DNA of 28,494 nt from CAWUIO01 sp963922455 (GCA_963922455.1 CAWUIO010000087.1:1-28494), one strand, 5' to 3'; positions 1 through 7,980 are shown, counted from the stretch's first letter. Notes: generated from the sequence alone by a model not told the origin. Made by a program: numbers and translations.

Positions 1-2
1 GT

Positions 3-122
3 CGGATGAGAAGAGGCACAAGCACCGCTGCGCTTATGCTTGCGCCAGAGGGGGGATTTGATCCTAAAACAGGTAAAGCTGAGGTTTCATCATCTATTTA
101 CCAACTTATTTTTGGAAATTAA
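3..122 (+). CDS. 3' end of an unidentified protein (cut by window start)
   Basis: An open frame runs in from the window edge and stops with TAA at 120-122. The visible 39 codons end in a short tail containing the stretches LMLAPEGGFDPKTGK and SSIYQLIFGN. No domain can be named from this fragment. The stop lies only 11 bp before the ATG of the next small membrane-anchored ORF, so the two are probably co-transcribed. A large protein followed by a small envelope protein would fit a polymorphic toxin or surface protein with a partner, but that is inference from layout only. It could equally be the tail of any secreted or structural protein. Confidence 0.55.
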   Translation, partial: RMRRGTSTAALMLAPEGGFDPKTGKAEVSSSIYQLIFGN

Positions 123-133
123 CTAGTTTTATA

Positions 134-559
134 ATGCGAATTTTGATAATAACAGTTATTATAATATGCTTAATTTTAGTCCTCCTTAGCTTAGAATTCA
201 TATTTGATTCCGCCGAAATTCCTTGTGATCCTCCTGAGAAGGTCGAGGGGGTTCCCAAGAAAGCAAGTTGGGGTGGGGGTTGTGACGGCGGATTTTGGTT
301 TGAACTGGTTAAATTGAACAAAAATAGTGCTAATCTCAGAGTCCGCATCTATTCAGAAAATGATGGTGAACTTGTGCTAGATTCTGATTTTAAAAGAGCT
401 ACTGGATGTAATTTGAATATTAAGAAAGCGAGCTTCCGCCTTTGTAATAAAGTATTTTCTTATTCATCTCTGTATATAGAGCAATGTGAATATGTACCAA
501 TCTACCCAGCTTATGGAGGAACATACTGGATGCAGTTGAAAGAAATGGGTAAGTTTTGA
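134..559 (+). CDS. Small membrane-anchored hypothetical protein
   Basis: This is a 141-residue protein. Residues 3-24 form a strongly hydrophobic segment (ILIITVIIICLILVLL), best read as an uncleaved N-terminal anchor because no lipobox or clear cleavage site follows. The remaining roughly 115 residues are predicted to be outside the cytoplasm. They hold six cysteines (including ones near CDPPEK, GGGCDGG, TGCN, RLCNK and EQCEY), which suggests disulfides in the periplasm. I do not recognise the family. The gene looks more AT-rich than its neighbours, with many ATA, AAT and AGA codons, which hints at transfer. It starts 11 bp after the stop of the truncated upstream frame. A role as an immunity or accessory partner of the upstream product is possible but not shown. 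Confidence 0.65.
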   Translation: MRILIITVIIICLILVLLSLEFIFDSAEIPCDPPEKVEGVPKKASWGGGCDGGFWFELVKLNKNSANLRVRIYSENDGELVLDSDFKRATGCNLNIKKASFRLCNKVFSYSSLYIEQCEYVPIYPAYGGTYWMQLKEMGKF

Positions 560-600
560 TCCTCCGTTATCCGTATTGTTCCCCGTGCTGCGTTTAGGTG

Positions 601-761
601 TGCCAAGCAAAGCTGGCAATGAGATGGGAGTAGGTTCACCCGTTGTGAGAGGATGTTCCGCAGGATCATCCCGAACTTCTCAATAAAAGCAGTTCTCTGA
701 GCTGCTAGCCTTCAGGTTACTTGACTGCGAACCAGCCCCACCTAAGCCAAGGCGCTGGTTC
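601..761. other. Non-coding stretch with four successive hairpins
   Basis: The gap 560-936 holds no credible gene. Four inverted repeats follow each other: 601-618 (TGCC-A-AGC / GCT-GGCA with an AAA loop), 646-655 with 667-671 and 678-682 (TGAGA GGATG / CATCC ... TCTCA), 688-692 with 702-706 (AGCAG / CTGCT), and 729-736 with 754-761 (GAACCAGC / GCTGGTTC). In addition, 741-752 (CCTAAGCCAAGG) is the exact reverse complement of 794-805 at the edge of repeat copy A. The region may be a structured RNA, the 3' UTR of the upstream small gene, or the remains of a mobile element. Identity is unknown. Confidence 0.3.
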
Positions 762-797
762 TCAATCTTTTACTCGTCAATAAAGAAGGTTTTCCTT

Positions 798-928
798 GGC
801 TTAGGGATGGAGCGGCATGTTTGAGCTCGTGTAGGCCTGGTGGGGAAAGGCAGCGAGTAGCGAGAGCCCGGCCCGCGCAAGGCAGATACGTTTAAGTGAA
901 GCCATAGGATCTAGCGCGGGGAAGCCCC
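798..928 (-). repeat. Dispersed structured repeat, copy A
   Basis: This copy, read on the minus strand, starts GGGGCTT 8 nt after the stop of the FAH-family gene. It then forms a long hairpin (CCCGCGC at 872-878 pairing with GCGCGGG at 914-920, loop about 35 nt). A conserved block follows (GGGCTCTCGCTACTCGCTGC), and the copy ends with CTCCATCCCTAAGCC. The first and last bases (GGCTT / AAGCC) can pair and close the element. The same arrangement recurs in copies B-F. It could act as a transcript end or as a mobile palindromic element. Confidence 0.85.
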
Positions 929-936
929 TGATCCAA

Positions 937-1548
937 TTACTTTACTTCAAAATTCATCATCTCCCGGCCTTCCAGAAATGCTCGCAAGCGATCTCCAATC
1001 TGGACGGACCCTACTCCGGCGGGAGTACCTGTGAAAATGAGATCGCCGGCTTTTAGGGTAATATATTGGCTCAGGTGGGCAATGATATAATCAAAAGAAA
1101 ATAGCATCAAGCCGGTATTCCCTTCTTGGCGCACTTCCCCATTGAGCTCCAAGCGAAAGTTGATATTTTGCATATCGGCAAATTCACTTTTGGGCACAAA
1201 CTCCGATACGGGGGCCGAGCCATCAAAGGCCTTGGCTTTTTCCCAGGGCAAGCCCTTTTCCTTGGCTTTTTTTTGCACGTCCCGGGCGGTAAAATCAATA
1301 CCCAGTCCGATCTCATCGTAGTATTTGGGAGCAAATTTTTCCTCAATATGCTTCCCTTCCCGATTGATTTTCAAAACTACTTCCAACTCATGGTGCACAT
1401 CTTGGGTAAACTCTGGGTAGTAAAAAGGGGCATTTTGACGAAGTAAAGCCGTATCAGGTTTGGCAAAGACTACAGGTTCATCGGGCCTTTCGTTTTGTAA
1501 CTCCTCGATATGGGCAACGTAGTTACGTCCTATGGCAAGAATTTTCAT
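937..1548 (-). CDS. Fumarylacetoacetate hydrolase (FAH) family protein
   Basis: This 203-residue soluble enzyme belongs to the FAH superfamily, which hydrolyses or decarboxylates acylpyruvates, oxaloacetate and related 2-oxo compounds using Mg2+. Visible family landmarks are VVFAKPDTAL at 26-35, the metal ligands E54 and E56 in HHELEVVL, D85 in GIDFTARD, the probable catalytic K106 in KAFDGSAP, and the glycine-rich FTGTPAGVG near 172. The length matches the short FAHD1-like branch (about 200-220 residues). It is the last gene of the mpl-exonuclease-maf-ggt-FAH run, 20 bp after ggt, and ends 8 nt before repeat copy A. Its exact substrate cannot be read from the sequence; acylpyruvase or oxaloacetate decarboxylase activity is the best guess. 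Confidence 0.9.
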   Translation of the reverse strand: MKILAIGRNYVAHIEELQNERPDEPVVFAKPDTALLRQNAPFYYPEFTQDVHHELEVVLKINREGKHIEEKFAPKYYDEIGLGIDFTARDVQKKAKEKGLPWEKAKAFDGSAPVSEFVPKSEFADMQNINFRLELNGEVRQEGNTGLMLFSFDYIIAHLSQYITLKAGDLIFTGTPAGVGSVQIGDRLRAFLEGREMMNFEVK

Positions 1549-1568
1549 AGAATAATGCTTATTGTTTT

Positions 1569-3254
1569 TTAGAAACCCACGGCTTTGTCTTCCCCTCTGG
1601 GGTCGGCTCCCCCTTCTAGTTTGCCGTTGGGAAGTACCTTGATGGCATCTACCCGGCCAATAGAGCCCCGGGCGTAAAATTTATATCCCCAAGCCTCCAT
1701 TTTCTGGCTAACTTCTTCCTCTAGGCTCTCCTCTTCAGTAAAAATAAACTCGGGTTTCCATTGGTGGTGAAAGCGTTTGGCACTCACGGCTTCTTGCATG
1801 TCCATACCGTAGTCGATCACATTGATAATCGTTTGCATGACGCTGGTAATGATTGTAGACCCTCCAGGAGTACCCACCACCATGAACAGCTTTCCCTCTT
1901 TTTCTACGATCGTAGGAGTCATCGAGCTAAGCATCCGTTTACCGGGCTCAATAGCATTGGCTTCACCTCCTACCAGGCCGTATAAATTGGGGGCCCCAGG
2001 TTTGGCGCTGAAGTCATCCATTTCATTATTGAGCAAGAAGCCCGCTCCGGCCACTACTACTTTACTCCCAAAACCACCATTGAGGGTAGTGGTCACGGAC
2101 GCCGCATTGCCCATAGGGTCTACAATAGAATAATGGGTAGTTTCTTCACTCTCGGCCATGCCAAATACGCCTGAGGCCATCTTCTCTGGGCGCCCCTCGG
2201 CTCCGAATGTAAAATCGGCAAACCGTTTTTGGACATAGCCGGGATCTAATAAATTTAAAACCGGGACGGGAAAATAATCTCCATCGCCCATATAGGTAGC
2301 CCGGTCGGCATAAGCTCTTCTTTCGGCCTCAACCAGTAGTTGAACCATTTTATCCGAGTGCCAGGGAATGTCTTTTACATCGTATTTCTCGATCATTTGC
2401 AGCATTTGCAGCATACAAATACCCCCACTGGAAGGAGGAGGCATAGATATCAAGCGGTAGCCTCTATATTCACCCTGCAGCGGAGATCGCCATACGGATT
2501 GATAAAGGGCAAGATCTTCTTTGGTCATAATTCCTCCGCCCCGTTTCATCTCGGCAACGATCAAATCGGCCGTTTTGCCCCCGTAAAAACCTTCCCGGCC
2601 TTGGTCGCGGATCCTTTCTAAGGTCTGGGCCAGTTCCTCTTGTTTTAGTAGATCGCCAGCTTTCCATTTTCCTTCTCCGGCCATCGCCGGGCTTTGGGCA
2701 TTAACCTGACTGAAAAGTTCAAAAGAATTATTTAGCCTCTTGGCATGAATTTCAGTAAGGACAAAACCCTTCCGGGCTAAATCAATGGCTGGCTGTACCA
2801 GTTTTTCCCAAGGTAAAGAGGCCAGCTTCTTATGCATATTGACCATACCATCTACCGTACCGGGTACCCCCGCCGCTAAGTGCCCCAAACGGCTTTTCTT
2901 AGGGTCCGCTTCTTCGTTTTCATCCAAATACATATCGCGGGTAGAAGCCATGGGGGCTTTTTCCCGATAATCCAGGGTTCCCACTTCTCCCGTATGATGG
3001 CGGTATACGAGAAAGCCTCCCCCGCCAATATTCCCAGCCACTGGGTAGACCACGGCTAGGGCAAACTGTACCGATATGGCAGCATCATAGGCATTCCCGC
3101 CTTCTTTCATAATTTTTGCCCCTACCTCAGAAGCTAAGGGGTGGGCACTTACTACCATGGCCTTATCGGCTACGGGAGCTTGAGAAAGAACAGGAAAAGC
3201 CAGCAAAAAGCACAAGGAAATTCCGAGTAGGAAACGTAATCGGGAAAACAACAT
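1569..3254 (-). CDS. ggt: Gamma-glutamyltransferase (glutathione hydrolase)
   Basis: This 561-residue proenzyme cleaves gamma-glutamyl bonds, as in glutathione, in the periplasm. An N-terminal signal peptide ends near residue 25 (FPVLSQA). The family's self-processing site is clear: E371 / T372-T373-H374-Y-S, where T372 would become the N-terminal nucleophile of the small subunit. Substrate-binding landmarks follow: a LSSMTPT segment with S443 and S444, and the GTPGGS oxyanion loop at 461-466. The early GGNAYDAA and NIGGGGF motifs are typical of the large subunit. Length is normal. The gene lies 44 bp after maf and 20 bp before the FAH gene on the same strand, so it is probably read in the same operon. 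All key residues are present, so an active enzyme is expected. Confidence 0.96.
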   Translation of the reverse strand: MLFSRLRFLLGISLCFLLAFPVLSQAPVADKAMVVSAHPLASEVGAKIMKEGGNAYDAAISVQFALAVVYPVAGNIGGGGFLVYRHHTGEVGTLDYREKAPMASTRDMYLDENEEADPKKSRLGHLAAGVPGTVDGMVNMHKKLASLPWEKLVQPAIDLARKGFVLTEIHAKRLNNSFELFSQVNAQSPAMAGEGKWKAGDLLKQEELAQTLERIRDQGREGFYGGKTADLIVAEMKRGGGIMTKEDLALYQSVWRSPLQGEYRGYRLISMPPPSSGGICMLQMLQMIEKYDVKDIPWHSDKMVQLLVEAERRAYADRATYMGDGDYFPVPVLNLLDPGYVQKRFADFTFGAEGRPEKMASGVFGMAESEETTHYSIVDPMGNAASVTTTLNGGFGSKVVVAGAGFLLNNEMDDFSAKPGAPNLYGLVGGEANAIEPGKRMLSSMTPTIVEKEGKLFMVVGTPGGSTIITSVMQTIINVIDYGMDMQEAVSAKRFHHQWKPEFIFTEEESLEEEVSQKMEAWGYKFYARGSIGRVDAIKVLPNGKLEGGADPRGEDKAVGF

Positions 3255-3298
3255 GGGATCTCTTTAATTTTTCTGAAATGGAAAGTACTCAAAAAATT

Positions 3299-3889
3299 TT
3301 AAATGCTTAACACTTGTGGGAAGTGTTGCTTCAAGGCTTGGTACAAATGACTGGTAGGCAAACCCACCACATTATAAAAACAGCCTTGCACTCCTGTAAC
3401 TCCTACCAAACCAATCCAGTCTTGGATGCCATAGGCCCCAGCCCTGTCTAAGGGTGGCGAAATTTCCAGATAGTGATCTATTTCCTTATCTGCCAAATCT
3501 CGAATGCTTACTTGGGTCAATTCGCTAAAGGTGTGTTTTTGGTCCAAGCTTCTTAGGCAAACCCCACTGCAAACTTCATGGGTTTTACCCGATAATTTTC
3601 CCAACATGCGACGGGCATCCTCCAAATCTTGGGGCTTTTCGATGATTTCATCTCCCAAAATAACCACCGTATCCGAAGTAATGTACACCTCCTGAGGCTG
3701 CATTTCTTCGCTGAAGGCATCCGACTTCAACTGAGCCAAATAATCGGGTATGTGTCGAAGGGGCATATCAGCGGGGTAGACTTCAGGTATATCGCGGGTT
3801 TTGATTTCAAAATCTAAACCCATCATTTTTAAGAGTTGGTGTCGACGGGGAGATTTTGAGGCAAGTATTACCTTCCAATCGGCGGCCAT
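3299..3889 (-). CDS. maf: Maf-like nucleotide pyrophosphatase
   Basis: This 196-residue protein is of the Maf/HAM1-like family. These enzymes hydrolyse non-canonical or excess nucleoside triphosphates (dTTP, UTP or modified pyrimidines) to monophosphates and have been linked to septum inhibition. The signature LASKSPRR lies at 9-16. The catalytic aspartate sits in ITSDTVVILG (D73), and the conserved EKPQD follows at 84-88. The glycine-rich PLDRAGAYGIQD is the second typical family motif. The gene begins 1 bp after the exonuclease stop codon, so the two are almost certainly translated from one message. The sequence alone does not decide between the MafB/YhdE and YceF substrate classes; the RAGAYGIQ motif is commoner in YhdE-type proteins. 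Confidence 0.94.
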   Translation of the reverse strand: MAADWKVILASKSPRRHQLLKMMGLDFEIKTRDIPEVYPADMPLRHIPDYLAQLKSDAFSEEMQPQEVYITSDTVVILGDEIIEKPQDLEDARRMLGKLSGKTHEVCSGVCLRSLDQKHTFSELTQVSIRDLADKEIDHYLEISPPLDRAGAYGIQDWIGLVGVTGVQGCFYNVVGLPTSHLYQALKQHFPQVLSI

Positions 3890-3890
3890 A

Positions 3891-4706
3891 TTATTTATTA
3901 AGTTTGGACTGTCGGAGTTTTATTTCGGTTAAGCGCCGTTTGGTATCCAAGGGAAAATCGCTTTTCATCATCCAATCGTAATAATTGGGTTCCTTAGACA
4001 AGACCTCTAAAACCGGGCGATTTTTATGCTTCCCAAAGTTGAATACTTCTACGCCTTTGTTGTTGTAGGCCATCCGCCCAGCAAGGTCAATGATTTTGGA
4101 GGAGGTCAGGTCATGCAAGACTTGCATATCATTTTGAATAGGCTCAACCATTTCCCCCTTATCATTTTCAACTTTTACCCCTTCGTAGCGGGCTACTTGA
4201 GCCACCAACACTTCAAAAGAGGCTTGAGTATCCGCTTCGGCGCTATGTGCGTCTTCTAAGTCTTTGCCACAATAAAACTTGTAAGCCGCTTTGAGGTTAC
4301 GAGGCTCCATCATATGAAAAATCCGTTGAGCGTCTACCAATTTTCGGTTACTTACTTCAAAATTGACCCCAACCCGTAAAAACTCTTCTACCAACATGGG
4401 CACGTCGAAGCGAATGATATTAAAACCCGATAAATCACATCCCTCCAAAAACTTTTGTAGCTTTTTGGCTACGCTTCTGAAGTTGGGGGCATCTTGGATA
4501 TCCTCGTCATAAATCCCATGGATCATGCTACTATCTTCGGGGATGGGCATTTCGGGGTTTACCCTTCCGGTAAGGTTTTGGGTCTCCCCATTGGGCATGG
4601 CTTTTATAAAAGAATACTCAATAATCCGGTCCCGGGAAATGCTAATCCCGGTCGTTTCCAAATCGAAAAACGCCAGAGGGTTTTTCAAATGTAAGTTATG
4701 GCTCAT
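3891..4706 (-). CDS. DnaQ-type 3'-5' exonuclease with C-terminal DUF3820-like domain
   Basis: This 271-residue protein has an N-terminal DEDDh exonuclease domain: D15 and E17 in FFDLETTG, D101 in NIIRFDVPML, H154 and D159 in AHSAEADT. The active-site set is complete. After a linker (about 175-200) comes a small domain containing FNFGKHKNRPVLEV at about 222-235, which resembles the DUF3820 module often joined to such nucleases. It may act as a proofreading or repair exonuclease, or as an epsilon-like factor; the true polymerase III epsilon assignment cannot be made here. It sits 15 bp after the mpl-like gene and 1 bp before maf, tying nucleic-acid and nucleotide housekeeping to the same transcript. 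Confidence 0.92.
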   Translation of the reverse strand: MSHNLHLKNPLAFFDLETTGISISRDRIIEYSFIKAMPNGETQNLTGRVNPEMPIPEDSSMIHGIYDEDIQDAPNFRSVAKKLQKFLEGCDLSGFNIIRFDVPMLVEEFLRVGVNFEVSNRKLVDAQRIFHMMEPRNLKAAYKFYCGKDLEDAHSAEADTQASFEVLVAQVARYEGVKVENDKGEMVEPIQNDMQVLHDLTSSKIIDLAGRMAYNNKGVEVFNFGKHKNRPVLEVLSKEPNYYDWMMKSDFPLDTKRRLTEIKLRQSKLNK

Positions 4707-4721
4707 ATGATTGTTGATTGA

Positions 4722-6107
4722 TTAGTCTGTATCCTGCGAACTAACAATATCTTGGAATAGATCTTTAAGGTTAAGTTGATCAAATGAGCCCGAACTCATC
4801 ATCAATAGCGTTTTATTGTGCCAGGAAATCCCCAGTAAATGTTCGCGAAGCGCATCCTTTTGGGTAATTACTGTCAACTGGTCATGGTCAAACGCCTCTT
4901 GAATTTCTTCCTTCTCTAGAGGAGACATGCCCTTCTTCTTAAGGTTTTCTGGGTTGTAATAAATTATGGCCCGATCGGCCGCCCGGAAGCTATCCTTATA
5001 TTGAGGTAAAAACTCTTTATTAAGGCTACTATACGTATGCAACTCAAAACAAGCCACTAGTTTTCGTTCTATAAACTGCTTCTTGATGGCTAGCGTCGTA
5101 GCGCTTAATTTGGAGGGAGCGTGGGCAAAATCCAGAAAAGCGTGGAAGCCATTATGCTCGCCAATTTTCTCCAGTCTCCCCGGAGCTCCTTCAAAAGAGC
5201 TAATCGCCCGATAAAAATCTTGCGCCGCAACCCCGATTTGCTTACAAATATGCAAAGCTCCACTGATATTTTTCAAATTGTGCTCCCCAAAGATTTGGAT
5301 AGGCACCTTTTCGTCTAAATATAGGAGATAGGTATTCCCATCAATCACTTTGTGAGGATGGGTTTGATAGGGTATCTGTTGTACGTCTTGTCGCTCTTTG
5401 GCGCCAATAACCGAGGCAAGTGAGTCGTCTTGCGAAAATATGAGCGATCCGGCCTTGGGGGTACGGTCGGCAAATTGCTCAAAGGGGGCGATATAATCCT
5501 CAAAGGTGGGGTAAACGTTCATATGATCCCAGGCTATCCCACTAATAAGCCCAATATGATGCTGATAATGCAAAAACTTAGGCTGATTATCCTGCGGGGC
5601 AGAAGGGTATTCATCTCCCTCTAACAAAACCAAGGGAGCTTCTTCGCTCAAACGAACCATATGTTCTTTTCCCCGTGGAGTAGCTCCAACTAAGTAATCA
5701 AACAATCGTCCGTTTTGCTCTAAAACATGGATGATGATGGATGTTATCGTGGTTTTACCGTGACTCCCCGCAATTACCACCCGTTGCTTGTCCTCACATT
5801 GCTGATATACGTATTCGGGAAAAGACAAAATAGGCAATCCGAGAGCTTGGGCTTTCAAAAGTTCAGGATTGTCAGATTGGGCGTGCATCCCTACCACTAC
5901 TTCATCGACTTCTTCGCTTATCCGTTCGGGATTCCATCCCATTTCGGCAGGTAAAAGGCCATATTCGGTCAATCTTGATCGGGATGGCTCGTAAATTTCA
6001 TCATCTGAGCCACTTACATGGCCTCCCTTGAGTTGGGCATCGATGGCCAAATTATGCATAATCCGGCCGCCAATGGAAATAAAGTGGATACGTTTCTTCG
6101 TACTCAT
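4722..6107 (-). CDS. mpl: Mpl-like murein peptide ligase (Mur ligase family)
   Basis: This 461-residue Mur ligase is close in length to E. coli Mpl (about 457). Members join UDP-MurNAc to a recovered peptide (L-Ala-gamma-D-Glu-meso-DAP) in peptidoglycan recycling. The N-terminal domain opens with IHFISIGGRIMHNLA, the Mpl/MurC-type nucleotide-sugar fold. The ATP loop GSHGKTT lies at 114-120. LLEGDEYPSA and GIAWDHMNVYPT are typical central-domain motifs, and the C-terminal domain carries ERKLVACFELHTYSS. MurC is the main alternative, but the MHNLA opening and the absence of a neighbouring mur/fts cluster favour Mpl. It is the first gene of the five-gene run, with a matching promoter 20-50 bp upstream. 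Confidence 0.88.
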   Translation of the reverse strand: MSTKKRIHFISIGGRIMHNLAIDAQLKGGHVSGSDDEIYEPSRSRLTEYGLLPAEMGWNPERISEEVDEVVVGMHAQSDNPELLKAQALGLPILSFPEYVYQQCEDKQRVVIAGSHGKTTITSIIIHVLEQNGRLFDYLVGATPRGKEHMVRLSEEAPLVLLEGDEYPSAPQDNQPKFLHYQHHIGLISGIAWDHMNVYPTFEDYIAPFEQFADRTPKAGSLIFSQDDSLASVIGAKERQDVQQIPYQTHPHKVIDGNTYLLYLDEKVPIQIFGEHNLKNISGALHICKQIGVAAQDFYRAISSFEGAPGRLEKIGEHNGFHAFLDFAHAPSKLSATTLAIKKQFIERKLVACFELHTYSSLNKEFLPQYKDSFRAADRAIIYYNPENLKKKGMSPLEKEEIQEAFDHDQLTVITQKDALREHLLGISWHNKTLLMMSSGSFDQLNLKDLFQDIVSSQDTD

Positions 6108-6126
6108 CTGGTTTTTGGCTAGATGC

Positions 6127-6157
6127 CAAATATACTCCAGATATTGCGAGACTTCAA
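6127..6157 (-). promoter_or_regulatory. Bacteroidota-type promoter for the mpl operon
   Basis: On the minus strand a TTG (caa at 6155-6157) is followed after 20 nt by TATATTTG (6127-6134). This is an exact fit to the Bacteroidota housekeeping consensus TTG-N~20-TAnnTTTG. It lies about 20 nt before the ATG at 6107, so transcription would start only a few nt before the start codon region. Confidence 0.65.
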
Positions 6158-6232
6158 AGATCTAAGGAGGGATATGAGCCAGCAAAATTTGATTTAACAT
6201 ACTCTTTTTAGACCCAAAGGCCCATTTTGAGC

Positions 6233-6270
6233 CAAAAAAATAAGCCTCAGTTAGAAACTGAGACCTATTT
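6233..6270 (-). terminator. Rho-independent terminator after the first TonB gene
   Basis: On the minus strand, a stem CTCAGTT / AACTGAG (6256-6262 with 6246-6252, loop of 3) is followed by GCTTATTTTTTT. This is a textbook hairpin plus T-run, about 40 nt past the stop codon at 6308. Confidence 0.85.
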
Positions 6271-6307
6271 GATGCTATATGTGCCTGTCTATGAAAGCGC
6301 TTAATAT

Positions 6308-7033
6308 CTAATATCCCTTCATTTGAAATTTGATGGGGACTACTTTTTGGACAATGACGGGGCGTCCTCTTTGCTTACCGGGGTTCCAAGCTGGAGCCAT
6401 GGCCAAGACGCGCAGGGCCTCTTCATCACATCCATAGCCTATCCCTTTGGCTATATTAAATTTGCTCAGGCTTCCATCTTTTTCAATAATAAATTGGATA
6501 TAAACGGTACCATGTACGCCCATCTTGCGGGCTTCCAAGGGATATTTTAAATTGTCTTTTACAAACTCAAGAAATGTTAGGAAGCCGCCCTTGGGCGTAG
6601 GAGGTTCTTCCACAACCATAAAAATATCTTCTTCCTCTTCAACGGGCGGGCTTGTTCTCATTTCTTCGGTAGGCATCGCATCCCCGTCGCCAAAGACCGA
6701 GTATTTCAGGCTTTTACTAAGATCTTCTTCCAGGTCTAAATTGGCTTCTACCTTGGTATAGAGTTCCTCTTCATTTTCTACTTCCACGATTTCGGGTTGC
6801 TCAAGCACCGTTTTTGGGGGAGTAGGCGGTGTGTGCTCCGTACGCGGAATATCTAATTGTTCTACTTTAAAAGTTTGTGGATCTTGAGTATCCAGACTTA
6901 TTTGTCCTAGGCCATCGTAAAACTTCCATTCAAATGCTGTCCAAACAATCAAAAGACTTACAATAAGGCCCATTTCCCAGAGGATGACACGGTAGCGGTC
7001 CAATTCCAAACGTGGGTTTTTCTTTGGTTCCAT
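6308..7033 (-). CDS. Energy transducer TonB (paralogue 1)
   Basis: This 241-residue TonB-family protein passes proton-motive energy from the inner membrane to TonB-dependent outer-membrane receptors. A short cytoplasmic N-terminus (MEPKKNPRLELDRYR) precedes one membrane helix at about 18-34. A short linker contains HTPPTPPKTVLEQPE and acidic stretches, and a C-terminal TonB domain runs from about 150 (LKYPLEARKMGVHGTVYIQF) to the end (VVPIKFQMKGY). The usual YP and GTVYIQF-type motifs are intact. No exbB or exbD genes are adjacent, so energy-coupling partners must be encoded elsewhere. It is a tandem paralogue of the next gene upstream on the minus strand, with its own promoter and terminator. 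Confidence 0.93.
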   Translation of the reverse strand: MEPKKNPRLELDRYRVILWEMGLIVSLLIVWTAFEWKFYDGLGQISLDTQDPQTFKVEQLDIPRTEHTPPTPPKTVLEQPEIVEVENEEELYTKVEANLDLEEDLSKSLKYSVFGDGDAMPTEEMRTSPPVEEEEDIFMVVEEPPTPKGGFLTFLEFVKDNLKYPLEARKMGVHGTVYIQFIIEKDGSLSKFNIAKGIGYGCDEEALRVLAMAPAWNPGKQRGRPVIVQKVVPIKFQMKGY

Positions 7034-7067
7034 GACTAAGTGATTTGAGTGATTATTAATTACAATT

Positions 7068-7075
7068 CAAATCTA
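7068..7075 (-). promoter_or_regulatory. Possible -7 element for TonB paralogue 1
   Basis: The minus strand reads TAGATTTG, which matches TAnnTTTG exactly, 35 nt before the ATG at 7033. No well-placed TTG lies 19-21 nt upstream, so this is only a half-match. Confidence 0.4.
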
Positions 7076-7175
7076 AGGGAGTCTCGGGGGCATAAGAATG
7101 AGCTAACTCAATTAGAAAGATGATCTTAATCAGCCCAAAATATGACGGGTATTGGGGAGCCTATCAAGCTAGTAA

Positions 7176-7207
7176 AATAAGTCCCCAGTAAACCACCGGG
7201 GCTTATT
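7176..7207 (-). terminator. Terminator after TonB paralogue 2
   Basis: AATAAG-T-CCCC (7176-7186) can pair with GGGG-CTTATT (7198-7207). On the minus strand the stem is followed by TTTTACTAG. It sits about 40 nt past the stop at 7246, at the same relative place as the terminator of paralogue 1. The words CCTGTCTATGAAA between stop and hairpin are shared by both genes. The stem is symmetric and could also work on the plus strand. Confidence 0.65.
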
Positions 7208-7245
7208 GTTACTATCTGTCCTGTCTATGAAATGCTTTTAGGCAC

Positions 7246-7980
7246 TTAACTTGCGCCCCGCATCAGGATAAAGCGGATCGGCACTACCTTCTTGACCCGT
7301 ACCGGACGACCGCGTTGCTTGCCCGGCTTCCATTTGGGGGCCATACGCATCACCCGAAGGGCTTCTTCGTCACACCCAAAACCAATACCCCGCACTACTT
7401 CAAAATCGCTCAGCTTCCCGTCTTTGTTAATGACAAACTGGACAAATACACTACCCTGCTGGTCATTACGGATGGCTGCCCGGGGGTACTTCAAATTATC
7501 GGCGATGAATTGCATAAAGCCTTTCATGCCCCCCTCGGGCGTGGCATCTTCTTCTACAACCAAGAAGATCTCATCTTCTTCTTCCTCAACAGGAGGAGGG
7601 GCTACAAAAACTTCCTTAGGTTTTTCATTATACCCCTCCCCTATGATAGAACGTCCCAGGGTTTTATTAACATCCATTTCTACATCCAGATTGGCTTCTA
7701 CTTCATCCAAGATTTCTTCCTCGTTTTCAATCTCAATAATTTCCGGTTGCTCAAGCACCGTTTTGGGTGGGGGTGGCGGAGTGTGCTCTGTAATGGGAAT
7801 ATCTATTTGTTCCACGTTTAAGGCTTCATTTTCCCCGCTCAACTGCACTTGGGGCAAAGCATCATAAAATTTCCACTCAAAACCCACCCACACAATCAAC
7901 AAACTTAAAATAAGGCCGATTTCCAGAAAAATCGTTCGGTATCGGCTCAGGTCGAATTGGGGATTTTTTTTCAGTTCCAT
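7246..7980 (-). CDS. Energy transducer TonB (paralogue 2)
   Basis: This is a 244-residue TonB-family protein, clearly related to its downstream neighbour along its whole length. It has the same MELKKNP opening, one membrane helix at about 18-34, HTPPPPPKTVLEQPE, the acidic linker, and the C-terminal domain with LKYPRAAIRN, SVFVQFVINKDG and VVPIRFI. The open frame extends 18 codons further upstream to 8034. I place the start at the ATG at 7978-7980 because the paralogue begins at exactly that point, and the extra residues are not TonB-like. Its role is to energise TonB-dependent receptors; two copies may serve different receptors or growth conditions. The separate terminator argues against simple co-transcription with paralogue 1. 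Confidence 0.92.
   Translation of the reverse strand: MELKKNPQFDLSRYRTIFLEIGLILSLLIVWVGFEWKFYDALPQVQLSGENEALNVEQIDIPITEHTPPPPPKTVLEQPEIIEIENEEEILDEVEANLDVEMDVNKTLGRSIIGEGYNEKPKEVFVAPPPVEEEEDEIFLVVEEDATPEGGMKGFMQFIADNLKYPRAAIRNDQQGSVFVQFVINKDGKLSDFEVVRGIGFGCDEEALRVMRMAPKWKPGKQRGRPVRVKKVVPIRFILMRGAS

Noticed and set aside
560..780. Group II intron, retron or tRNA in the left gap
   Set aside because: No reverse transcriptase, no domain V-like hairpin with its AGC/GAAA features, and no tRNA cloverleaf could be drawn despite the hairpins.
7292..7867. Long plus-strand open frames opposite the second TonB gene (191 and 168 residues)
   Set aside because: They lie antisense to a clearly homologous TonB gene; their residues are low-complexity serine and lysine/phenylalanine runs, and they arise from the acidic linker codons.
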